DNA of 64,000 nt, taken from the NCBI RefSeq assembly GCF_947495925.1, contig NZ_CANMAU010000005.1, forward strand, positions 248,001-312,000, written 5' to 3'. A program made the position numbers and the translations under genes. This DNA comes from an uncultured Algibacter sp. (GTDB lineage Bacteria; Bacteroidota; Bacteroidia; Flavobacteriales; Flavobacteriaceae). Every line of letters begins with the position of its first letter. Within the stretch, counting starts at the first letter, position 1. The notes under the pieces were generated by a model. The model was not told the DNA's origin and searched no databases. It saw only the letters and a list, made by a program, of their open reading frames with translations. Positions 44,546-52,350 of the stretch are shown here, piece after piece.

Positions 44546-45982
44546 TTAATAATTAGGATTCTGCCCCATTAATCCTTTACCTAAATTTATTTCACCTTGT
44601 GGAATAGGTAGTAATAATGCTGAAGACGTGAAATTTAATCCATTAGCAGCAGAAAAATCGCCAAGAATCTGTTCGGCTTTACCAAATCTTACCAAATCAA
44701 AGAATCTATGATTTTCAAAAGCGAGTTCTACACGTCTTTCTAACAATAATTCATCTTTAGTAATTATAGCTTTAGTATTAGGTGCTGTATCTGGGAATGC
44801 TCTATCCTGAACTTCTTGAAATGATGCTCTGGCACTTGCAACAGATGTTTCTGCCGCACCGGCCATAATAGCCTCCACGTGCATTAATAGTACATCTGCA
44901 TAACGCAAAACTATCCAGTCGTTTCCTGCCAGAGTAGCGTCATTCACAAAGGTCTTACCATCATCACCTCCATCTTCACCGTTAGGCAGGTATTTGGTTA
45001 CTTGATTTTGCGTTGTCTGACTTGGATCTACTCTATAAGAATATTGGGTTCTATCACCACCTGAAGCTTCTAATGCCGTAATAACATCATTAGTTACATA
45101 ATTAACTCCAGACGTTCTACCAACACCATTCATCCACTCTGCCGAAAAATTTTGACTATCTGATGCCAATGCCGATTCGTAACCAATAGCAAAAATTATT
45201 TCATTATTTCGCTCGTTATAAAACACATCGTTGAAGTTATCTAAAAGCTCAAAGCCTTGTCCCATAATATCTTCACATAAAAGCTGAGCTTCAGCATAAT
45301 TACCACCTGTAGTTAAATACACTTTTGCCAGCATAGCTTGCGCGGCTGCTTTTGATGCTCTTGTTTTATAAGTATTATCTAGACCTGAAACAGCAGTTTG
45401 TAAGTCGCTTATTATAAAATCGTAAATCTCTGAAGTTGCCACTCTAGTAAATTGAATATCTGTCTCCAATGGTTGAATAATTCTGTCAATCTTAGGAATA
45501 TCTCCAAAAAGGCGCACTAAATTAAAATATGCATAAGCTCTAATAAACTTGGCTTCTCCTTCATAAGCTTTTTTAGTGTCTGCATTTGAAACGACATCCA
45601 GATTTGCCAAAATTATGTTCGCTCTAAAAATTACATTGTAAAAACTAGCATAATAATCTGCTACGATACCATTAGTAGCCTGCACGGTATAAAATTCAAA
45701 TTGTGCAGCTTCACCTTCTTGGCTTTTGGTTCTTGTATTATCGCTACGCATTTCGGTAAGATAATACTCGTATTGAATGGCGTGATTATTTCTTAAATTA
45801 TTATCGTTAACACCTTGTAACGCATCATACATCCCAATAATTCCAGTTAATAGTTCCTGCTCATCATTATAATATGAATCTGCAGTAATACCTGAACTTG
45901 GTACCGGTTCTAAAAAGTCACTTTCACAAGAAGCTACAAGACCTCCTAATACAAGTAACGCTAAAAATTTTATTTTTCTCAT
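44546..45982 (-). CDS. susD: SusD-like glycan-binding lipoprotein
   Basis: This 478-residue RagB/SusD-family protein has a lipobox (VASC, Cys about 19) and the sequence SDFLEPVPS typical of the mature start. TPR-like helices include KAYEGEAKFIRAYAYFNLVR and an LLMHVEAIMA segment, and the C-terminus (LLERRVELAFENHRFFDLVR, then LLPIPQGEI and NPNY) is the family ending. It forms the lid of the SusC channel and delivers oligosaccharides. It lies 33 bases after susC. The substrate, alginate oligosaccharides, is inferred from the surrounding lyases. Confidence 0.95.
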   Translation of the reverse strand: MRKIKFLALLVLGGLVASCESDFLEPVPSSGITADSYYNDEQELLTGIIGMYDALQGVNDNNLRNNHAIQYEYYLTEMRSDNTRTKSQEGEAAQFEFYTVQATNGIVADYYASFYNVIFRANIILANLDVVSNADTKKAYEGEAKFIRAYAYFNLVRLFGDIPKIDRIIQPLETDIQFTRVATSEIYDFIISDLQTAVSGLDNTYKTRASKAAAQAMLAKVYLTTGGNYAEAQLLCEDIMGQGFELLDNFNDVFYNERNNEIIFAIGYESALASDSQNFSAEWMNGVGRTSGVNYVTNDVITALEASGGDRTQYSYRVDPSQTTQNQVTKYLPNGEDGGDDGKTFVNDATLAGNDWIVLRYADVLLMHVEAIMAGAAETSVASARASFQEVQDRAFPDTAPNTKAIITKDELLLERRVELAFENHRFFDLVRFGKAEQILGDFSAANGLNFTSSALLLPIPQGEINLGKGLMGQNPNY

Positions 45983-46015
45983 AATATGTATATTATTTAT
46001 TAAACTGTGAACTAT

Positions 46016-49000
46016 TTAGAAATCAAGATTTAAACCAATAGATATAGTACTAGCTATTGGAGATCCTGCTCTTTGATACCCGTAATTTGTTGGGCTTGTT
46101 CTATCAATTGACTCTGGATTAAATCCAGTATAACCATCTGCAGTTTTGTATATTAAGTTTTGACCTGAAGCGTAAATTCTCAATCCTGTTATTCCTCCTT
46201 TTGATAAGAAATCTTTATCAAAGCTATAACCTATATTAACATTACGCAATGAAATATAAGATGCATCTTGAATAATGGCATTGGTAAATATTTTTTCTTT
46301 AATAAATTCCTGATTGGGTGTTGTTGCAGGATTAAAATCTTGCGAACTATTAAAGTGATTAAAAATATATTGATCACCCATATTTCTAATTTCAGCGCCG
46401 TGAGACCCTTGGAACATAAAACTAAAATCTACTTGCCCAACTCTGAATTCATTGGTAAAACTCCAAATCAATTCTGGATAAGGATCACCTAATGGAGCTT
46501 TATCTTCATCATCAATAAGGCCGTCACCATTTAAATCTTTCACATATACATCTTGTGCTTGACCTCCTACTGGATGATAAGCATTATTGAGGTTTTCTAA
46601 AGGTATATCCTTATCAACAACCCATCCGTAGTATGTAGATATAGGTTGGCCTTCAAGATTAATCCATTCTGCAGCTCTTTTTGGATCAACTGATGTGATT
46701 TGGCCGTTAGAATCGGCAAAATCAACTAATGTGTTTTCATTAGTAGTTGCGATAATTGTAGAATTCCAACTGAATTTTTCTTTAGAAATGTTTTTTGTTC
46801 TTAGTTCAAATTCAAATCCTTCATTTTTAACCTCTCCTAAATTGACTAAAGCATTTGAAAAACCAGTAGTCACAGAGATTGGATTGTTTAATAATAATTG
46901 ATCACTTGTTCTTTGGTACCAATCAATCGATCCTGAAATTCTATTGTTCAAGAAACCAAAATCAATACCAGGGTTTATTTCAACTAAACGCTCCCATTGT
47001 AATTCAGGATTAGCAATATTTAATGGTGCAAAACCAGATTGCAAAGATCCACCAACACTCGCTGTATTAGCCTGTAGCAAAGCTAGAGAAGGGTAATAAT
47101 CAACCAATAAGTTACCAGTACTTAAACTACTTGTACTACTGCTTACGTCAGGATCAACACTACCTGTATTTAACCTATCATTACCTGTAACACCGTAACT
47201 AGCTCTAAGCTTCAAATTACTAACAAAATTACTGTCTTCTAAGAAATCCTCATTAGATATGTTCCAACCAATAGAGGCTGCCGGAAAATTTCCATATTTA
47301 TAATCTGACCCAAAAATTGAACTACCATCACGTCTTATACTAAATGAGGCTAAGTATTTATTATCATAAGCGTAATTTGCTCTAAACACATAAGAAATAC
47401 CTCTTTTTTGCCATTCAAAACCATCGGCAGCCGAAATTAAAGATGCATTTGTAATCTGTTTAACAGCATCATTAGTATATCCCGTACCTGTAATACTTGA
47501 ATAAAAGAAATCTCTTGATTCTACTACCACACCAGCTGTTGCACCCAATTCACTCTTCCCGAAACTCTTGTTATAATTTAAGAAATTGTCAAAAATTGTA
47601 TAAATTTCTCTTTGTGTAATCTCGTTCATCGATGCGGCAGATGCACCATTTCTGTTTGACTTAACACCTTGCCATCTCGTTCTTTTAGTATCCTGGTATG
47701 ATCCAGAAAGCATCGTTCTATAACTTAAACCTGGAATAATATTATAGTTACCATAAACACTACCAAATAACTTGAACTTATTATCATTACGATCACGTTC
47801 TAAAATTTTTGCTGCAGGATTTGTGTTTGAAGTGTTACTAATATCTACTAATGTACTACCGTCTCCATATAAGTCATAATTATCAAAATGACGTTGCGTC
47901 GCATAATCACCAATTTGAACATCTGGATAAATCCCTCTATCCACGAATCTAATCGTATTTGCGTCATGATATACTGGTAACCAGTTAGTTTGTCTTAAAA
48001 TATCATGGGTAGAACCATCAAAACGTCTTCTTTTAGTATAAGAAGGTGTAAGGTTAACCCCAAAAGAAAATTTATCATTTATTTTGGTGTCCATTTTAAG
48101 CCTCATCCCGTATTTCTCAAAATTATCAGTTAATAACACCCCTTCATCATTTGAGTAATTTAAAGATGCGCTATACTTAGTCTTATCATTTCCCCCTCTT
48201 GCAGAAAGCGAATGACTTGTTATAATTCCACCATCAAAAATAACATCTTGCCAAGAACGATCTATACCAATAAGTTGTTTGTATTTTGTTCTATCTGAAA
48301 GTACACCGTTAGCCGCAAGTTCTGCTGCTGCAGTTTCTGCAATTGAGAACGTATAAGGATCGCTATGATGAGCTTCCTTATAACCTGTAAACGTACTATA
48401 ATTTATTCTTGTTTTTCCTTCAACACCGTCCTTCATTGTAATCATAATGATACCATTTGACCCCTTAGAACCATAGATAGAAGATGATGCAGCATCCTTT
48501 AAAATCTCAAAAGACTTTACGTCTGTCATGTTTAGAGAACCTAAAAAATCGGAATCTACAATAACTCCATCAACAACAATCAAAGGTGTAGAATCACCAG
48601 CCATGGAACCAACACCACGAATACTAATTGTAGGTGCAGCACCCGCTTCACCATCAGTTTGCTGAATATTAACACCTGACACCTGCCCAATTAAAGCATC
48701 ATCAACCCTTGAAACCGCTATTTGATCTAAGTTTTCGTTAACAACTTTTGATATAGATCCTGTTAAATGTGATTTCTTTTGGGTTCCATACCCAATAACA
48801 ACAACTTCATCTAATTGAGAAACATCTTCAATAAGTGCTATATTTAAAGTCGCTTCACCAGCAATTATTTTAGTTTGTGAAAGAAAACCTATATAAGAGA
48901 ATTGTAAAACCTCCCCTTCATCAACTTTTATCTGATAGTTCCCATCGAAATCCGTTGTCGCCCCTCTGGTAGTATTCATTACTATAACATTTACACCGGG

Positions 49001-49117
49001 GATTGGTATATTATCAGTAGCTGATACAACGGTACCCCTGACAATTCCATCTTGTGCAATCATTGTAATACTGAAAAGCAATATTACAATTAGCGTTAGT
49101 TTGTTTTTTAAATTCAT
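46016..49117 (-). CDS. susC: SusC-like TonB-dependent transporter
   Basis: This 1033-residue protein has a signal peptide (LIVILLFSITMIAQ) and an N-terminal carboxypeptidase-regulatory-like domain (about 22-110, GVNVIVMNTTRGATTDFDG). The plug has the SusC signatures (VVIGYGTQKKSHLTGSIS and IYGSKGSNGIIMITMK), followed by a 22-strand-type barrel to an aromatic C-terminus (ASTISIGLNLDF). It imports oligoalginates with TonB energy, with SusD as lid. It heads the operon susC-susD-PKD-PL7-PL7. The leader is long (about 325 bases) and contains the operator array and a hairpin. Confidence 0.96.
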   Translation of the reverse strand: MNLKNKLTLIVILLFSITMIAQDGIVRGTVVSATDNIPIPGVNVIVMNTTRGATTDFDGNYQIKVDEGEVLQFSYIGFLSQTKIIAGEATLNIALIEDVSQLDEVVVIGYGTQKKSHLTGSISKVVNENLDQIAVSRVDDALIGQVSGVNIQQTDGEAGAAPTISIRGVGSMAGDSTPLIVVDGVIVDSDFLGSLNMTDVKSFEILKDAASSSIYGSKGSNGIIMITMKDGVEGKTRINYSTFTGYKEAHHSDPYTFSIAETAAAELAANGVLSDRTKYKQLIGIDRSWQDVIFDGGIITSHSLSARGGNDKTKYSASLNYSNDEGVLLTDNFEKYGMRLKMDTKINDKFSFGVNLTPSYTKRRRFDGSTHDILRQTNWLPVYHDANTIRFVDRGIYPDVQIGDYATQRHFDNYDLYGDGSTLVDISNTSNTNPAAKILERDRNDNKFKLFGSVYGNYNIIPGLSYRTMLSGSYQDTKRTRWQGVKSNRNGASAASMNEITQREIYTIFDNFLNYNKSFGKSELGATAGVVVESRDFFYSSITGTGYTNDAVKQITNASLISAADGFEWQKRGISYVFRANYAYDNKYLASFSIRRDGSSIFGSDYKYGNFPAASIGWNISNEDFLEDSNFVSNLKLRASYGVTGNDRLNTGSVDPDVSSSTSSLSTGNLLVDYYPSLALLQANTASVGGSLQSGFAPLNIANPELQWERLVEINPGIDFGFLNNRISGSIDWYQRTSDQLLLNNPISVTTGFSNALVNLGEVKNEGFEFELRTKNISKEKFSWNSTIIATTNENTLVDFADSNGQITSVDPKRAAEWINLEGQPISTYYGWVVDKDIPLENLNNAYHPVGGQAQDVYVKDLNGDGLIDDEDKAPLGDPYPELIWSFTNEFRVGQVDFSFMFQGSHGAEIRNMGDQYIFNHFNSSQDFNPATTPNQEFIKEKIFTNAIIQDASYISLRNVNIGYSFDKDFLSKGGITGLRIYASGQNLIYKTADGYTGFNPESIDRTSPTNYGYQRAGSPIASTISIGLNLDF

Positions 49118-49241
49118 AATTAGTTTTTTTATGTTTTAAATTGTAAAGTTTAATTAGCCTTTTAAGCCTTTTTTAGATAACCATAAGTTTATAATTATCA
49201 TTATTCACTCTGCAAAAACACAATCTTCATTCAAAATTTTG

Positions 49242-49354
49242 TAATTTTGAAATTCACATGTTTTTATAAAGTATTTACGTGTGTTTAACTTTACTTCCCT
49301 CCTAAAAGAAGTAAATGATTTAAAAAGGATAGGCGTGCACCTGTCCTTTTTTTT
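49242..49354 (+). ncRNA. Candidate antisense sRNA in the susC leader
   Basis: On the plus strand a -7 box (TAATTTTG, 49242..49249) is followed about 75 bases on by an intrinsic terminator at 49323..49354. This would give an RNA of about 100 bases, antisense to the susC 5' leader. No TTG -33 element is visible, so the promoter is incomplete. Antisense sRNAs near susC starts are known from Bacteroides loci; here it is a prediction. Confidence 0.35.
49323..49354 (+). terminator. Strong hairpin in the susC leader
   Basis: AAAAGGATAGG (49323..49333) pairs with CCTGTCCTTTT (49340..49350), with one GU pair and a 6-base loop, followed by a T-run on the plus strand. On the minus strand five T also follow, so the element could end transcripts both ways. 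No plus-strand protein gene ends here. In the susC mRNA it lies about 100 bases after the expected start and could act as an attenuator. Confidence 0.65.
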
Positions 49355-49414
49355 GTGCTATTTCCTCATATTCTGTATGTTTTTTTTGACTTGTTATACA
49401 TTTAGCTTAGTTTT

Positions 49415-49479
49415 TGGTTTTCCAAATTGGTTAACCAGATTGGTTTCCCAAATATATATTAATTTTTTGTTAAAACCAA
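49415..49479 (-). promoter_or_regulatory. susC promoter with triple GntR operator
   Basis: On the minus strand, TTG (49479..49477) is 20 bases from TATATTTG (49456..49449). Three TGGTnnnCCA elements follow at 49441..49450 (TGGTTTCCCA), 49428..49437 (TGGTTAACCA, perfect) and 49415..49424 (TGGTTTTCCA), each 13 bp from the next. The first overlaps the -7 box and the others cover the start site, a repressor layout. Other parts of 49118..49501 are covered by the hairpin and sRNA entries. Confidence 0.75.
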
Positions 49480-49501
49480 CTAAATCAAAATTTTAACATT
49501 T

Positions 49502-49849
49502 TTATTCCATAAAATCCTCTCGGATTGGACTAAACACATCTATCAAAATACCCGATTTTGTACAGGTTGCTCCATGTAACATGTTTGGTGGAATATATAC
49601 TGAATCTCCATCTTTAACAGTTTGTGTTACGCCTCCAATTGTAAACTCCCATTCTCCGTCAATACAATATGTTACTTGGGAATGATGATGCTTATGCTCA
49701 TAACCAATACCTCCAGCTTCAAAGTGTACTTTAACTAGCATGATTTTATCATCATAACCCATTATTTTGCGTTTAACCCCTTCTCCTACTACTTCCCATT
49801 CTTGTTTTTCGTCTAATAAAAATTCTTTACTTGCTCCAAATGTTTTCAT
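49502..49849 (-). CDS. kdgF: KdgF, cupin enzyme for unsaturated uronates
   Basis: This single-domain cupin of about 115 residues converts the 4,5-unsaturated uronate monomer released by lyases to the linear keto form (DEH). The metal-binding cupin motifs are present: HKHHHSQVTYCIDGEWEF, with the His triad and Gln, and PPNMLHG with the second-motif His. The ATG at 49849 (MKTFGASKEF) is chosen; the longer reading from 49897 would overlap the end of the PL17 gene and adds an unlikely leader. It lies 20 bases after PL17, so lyase and monomer converter are made together. Confidence 0.9.
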   Translation of the reverse strand: MKTFGASKEFLLDEKQEWEVVGEGVKRKIMGYDDKIMLVKVHFEAGGIGYEHKHHHSQVTYCIDGEWEFTIGGVTQTVKDGDSVYIPPNMLHGATCTKSGILIDVFSPIREDFME

Positions 49850-49869
49850 GTTTATGCTTTTATCTATTG

Positions 49870-52140
49870 TTATTTGAAATAATAAGAACCTGACCACTCA
49901 TAATTCTCATCGTTAATTTTTAAGCTATGTCTTGCTTCTTTTAAAGCATTCTTATTTGCTGTAATAAAAAGTTTAGTAGTACCATTTACATTTTTAATTG
50001 AAATTCCCGTATACTCCGCTGTATCTAAAACTACTTTTAATTCTGAAATACTGCTGTTTGAATTTAAAGCTGACTCCGTAACTGTACTATAACTACCGTG
50101 CGCTTCAATGGTTGAAACAAAAGTTGTGTTTTTAGTATTTTTTCGTCTTAACAATAAAGAAGGATCTCGCCGTAAATTAAACTCTGGATCATTTGCTCCA
50201 ATTCTTGTAAAGAATAATTGATCTTTTTTACTTGTTAGTGTTGTTAAGGTGTAAAACGACTTATTGTTCATCCAAGAGAATTTAGTATTATCCTTGCTAG
50301 CATAACCCTTTGCTTCAATAAATAAATGTTGATAACCATTTTTACGTCCTAAAGGTTTTAAAATGTCTGATGTATGGTACTCAAAATTTGTTTGTAGCAC
50401 TTGACCAAAAAAGTAATATGGAAAATCATATTGATTTGCTTTCTTAGATATCAGCTTCATAATATCCAACATGTATGGCTTTTCAAAATCTTCATCTTTA
50501 ATTATGGCAATAGTTCGAAGCATTTGCGTTCCAGGATAAGCATTATTTTCTTTTGCGCTTATTACCTGGACGTTTTTATTTTCAAAAGAAAAGTAGTTTA
50601 ACTCTGAATGATGCTGATTCCCTATTTCATATTTACCTTGAAAATGAGAAGTTTCATTTAGCGTTACTGTATTATGAGCAATGGTTTGTTTAGCCCAAGT
50701 TTTGTTTTCTTTTAAATAATTACCCCCACCTTTTTGCTCAATATTCACAAAACGTGCTAAACCGTAATCTTGAATTATTTCTTCTCCGTTTTCATATAGA
50801 GAATATGATAATTTATCATAATGTCCATGACTTGACCCTTGAGAGGCATATTTAAAAACAAGTTCTAAACCTTTCCTTCTCAAGATACCGATACCTCCTT
50901 GATTTCCATCTGACCCATCAGATAAATTGGTCGATTTTTTGTTAAATGATTTAGTCTTTTCATTTTTAATCCCAATTGCTACTGCCAATCCAGAATCATC
51001 TAACAACACTTGATCTTGCTCTTTTGCAATACCTAATAAACCAGGATCTTGATTTCCATAATGGTAAGAAATATCAACCGCAGTTACTAAAGCACTATTG
51101 TAATACGACATTCCTTTTTGACCATCATTAAGCGGAAAAAACTCACCATCTGCATCAGATAAATTTAAAAGTGCATGAACTGATTTTAGAAGCACCCCCT
51201 CTTTAAAATCAAAAATCTTAACTTCAGGTTTAACATTATGTAAGCCTACGGCAAAAACTAAAAAGGGATACATCGCATAACGTTGATAATATGGTCCTTC
51301 ATTATAGTAGCCATCAGGAGAAAAAGGTTCTTCTATATTCGCTAAAAACCCTGCTTTTCCATCCTTATTCAAAAAACCACCATCATCGTCTTTTGCTGTT
51401 CTTTCTAAAGTTAAACCTTTAATGCCATATAAGGCACGTTGTATTAGTTCTTCATCGTCCATGACCAAACCTATCATTCCTACTGCTGCATTCCCCCAAG
51501 TACTATGGTTATGTACTCTTTGATAAAACTGTGGGCTATCCACCGAAATATGGTCTGCAAATGGTTTAAAGAGGTTTGTTTCTAATTTATTTCGTTCTTC
51601 TTCTGTTAAATAATTATAGATACAATCATATGCTTGACTCACATATACTAACCAATTAGAATCATTTAAACATTGCCAAAATAATTTACCTCTGGCATAC
51701 GATCTTGTTTTGGGATGTAAAGGCAACGTTTTATACATTTCCTCATATTGCATGAGCATGTCTTTTACATACTTCGCATATTTCTCGTCTTCTAAAATTT
51801 GATATAATACTCCGGCCTTTTGTAAAACAAACCAATTACGCTTATGTCTTGAATGCGTATAACCACCAGAATAATCTTTTGGCATGGGTACTTCAATACC
51901 TGAAGCAATTTCTGCATCTATCTCATCTTTAACCATTTTTAAGGTATTATCAAAAATTGGAATATTACCCAATTGCGCTCTAATAGCTGAAACCCCTTGT
52001 GTGGTCAAAATTAATTTAGGGTGCTCTTGAGACATTATGGTTTTAGATTCCTTATCTGCATTGACTCCATTCTCTTTTTTACAAGAAAACATAGTTAAAG
52101 CCAGTATAAATGTTAAAATGATATTTTGTGTTAGCTTCAT
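49870..52140 (-). CDS. PL17 oligoalginate lyase (exo-acting)
   Basis: This 756-residue heparinase II/III-like protein has a lipobox (MFSC, Cys 20) with basic residues after it (KKENG), suggesting a periplasmic-facing anchor. An alpha/alpha-toroid domain (about 40-390) carries VHNHSTWGNAAVG and FSPDGYYNEGPYYQRYA, matching the Asn/His and Tyr catalytic sites of PL17 enzymes such as Alg17c. A C-terminal beta-sandwich (about 400-756) includes SHGHYDKLSYSLYENGEE with metal-type His. PL17 releases monomers from oligoalginate ends. It is the first gene of a PL17-kdgF transcript with its own promoter and tandem operator. Confidence 0.93.
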   Translation of the reverse strand: MKLTQNIILTFILALTMFSCKKENGVNADKESKTIMSQEHPKLILTTQGVSAIRAQLGNIPIFDNTLKMVKDEIDAEIASGIEVPMPKDYSGGYTHSRHKRNWFVLQKAGVLYQILEDEKYAKYVKDMLMQYEEMYKTLPLHPKTRSYARGKLFWQCLNDSNWLVYVSQAYDCIYNYLTEEERNKLETNLFKPFADHISVDSPQFYQRVHNHSTWGNAAVGMIGLVMDDEELIQRALYGIKGLTLERTAKDDDGGFLNKDGKAGFLANIEEPFSPDGYYNEGPYYQRYAMYPFLVFAVGLHNVKPEVKIFDFKEGVLLKSVHALLNLSDADGEFFPLNDGQKGMSYYNSALVTAVDISYHYGNQDPGLLGIAKEQDQVLLDDSGLAVAIGIKNEKTKSFNKKSTNLSDGSDGNQGGIGILRRKGLELVFKYASQGSSHGHYDKLSYSLYENGEEIIQDYGLARFVNIEQKGGGNYLKENKTWAKQTIAHNTVTLNETSHFQGKYEIGNQHHSELNYFSFENKNVQVISAKENNAYPGTQMLRTIAIIKDEDFEKPYMLDIMKLISKKANQYDFPYYFFGQVLQTNFEYHTSDILKPLGRKNGYQHLFIEAKGYASKDNTKFSWMNNKSFYTLTTLTSKKDQLFFTRIGANDPEFNLRRDPSLLLRRKNTKNTTFVSTIEAHGSYSTVTESALNSNSSISELKVVLDTAEYTGISIKNVNGTTKLFITANKNALKEARHSLKINDENYEWSGSYYFK

Positions 52141-52264
52141 AGTTAGTGGTTACAATTACTCCTAATTTTGTTGTTGCACGCTTTCTTTCAAGGACCAATT
52201 TGTGATTTCGCTAAACATCATTTGACAAAGCAGTAATATAACTCGGACTTAGTTTATGTTAAAT

Positions 52265-52316
52265 TGGTTTACCAAATTGGTAAACCAAATATAATCATTA
52301 TTAGACACCCTCCCAA
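52265..52316 (-). promoter_or_regulatory. PL17 promoter with tandem GntR operators
   Basis: On the minus strand, TTG (52316..52314) is 20 bases from TATATTTG (52293..52286). Perfect palindromes TGGTAAACCA (52278..52287) and TGGTTTACCA (52265..52274) are 13 bp apart, and the first overlaps the -7 box. The layout repeats that of susC base for base in its key spacings. Confidence 0.78.
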
Positions 52317-52350
52317 TTTTATTTTGTTAAAAATGTTTTCCTTAGACTTA

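Noticed and set aside
49281-49496. Plus-strand frame of 71 codons over the susC leader
   Set aside because: The terminator hairpin falls inside it, and it crosses the operator array and susC promoter. A hydrophobic product from T-rich DNA is expected by chance. A non-coding RNA explains the region better.
49850-49897. Longer KdgF start
   Set aside because: It would overlap the 3' end of the PL17 gene and adds a non-conserved hydrophobic leader to a cytoplasmic cupin.
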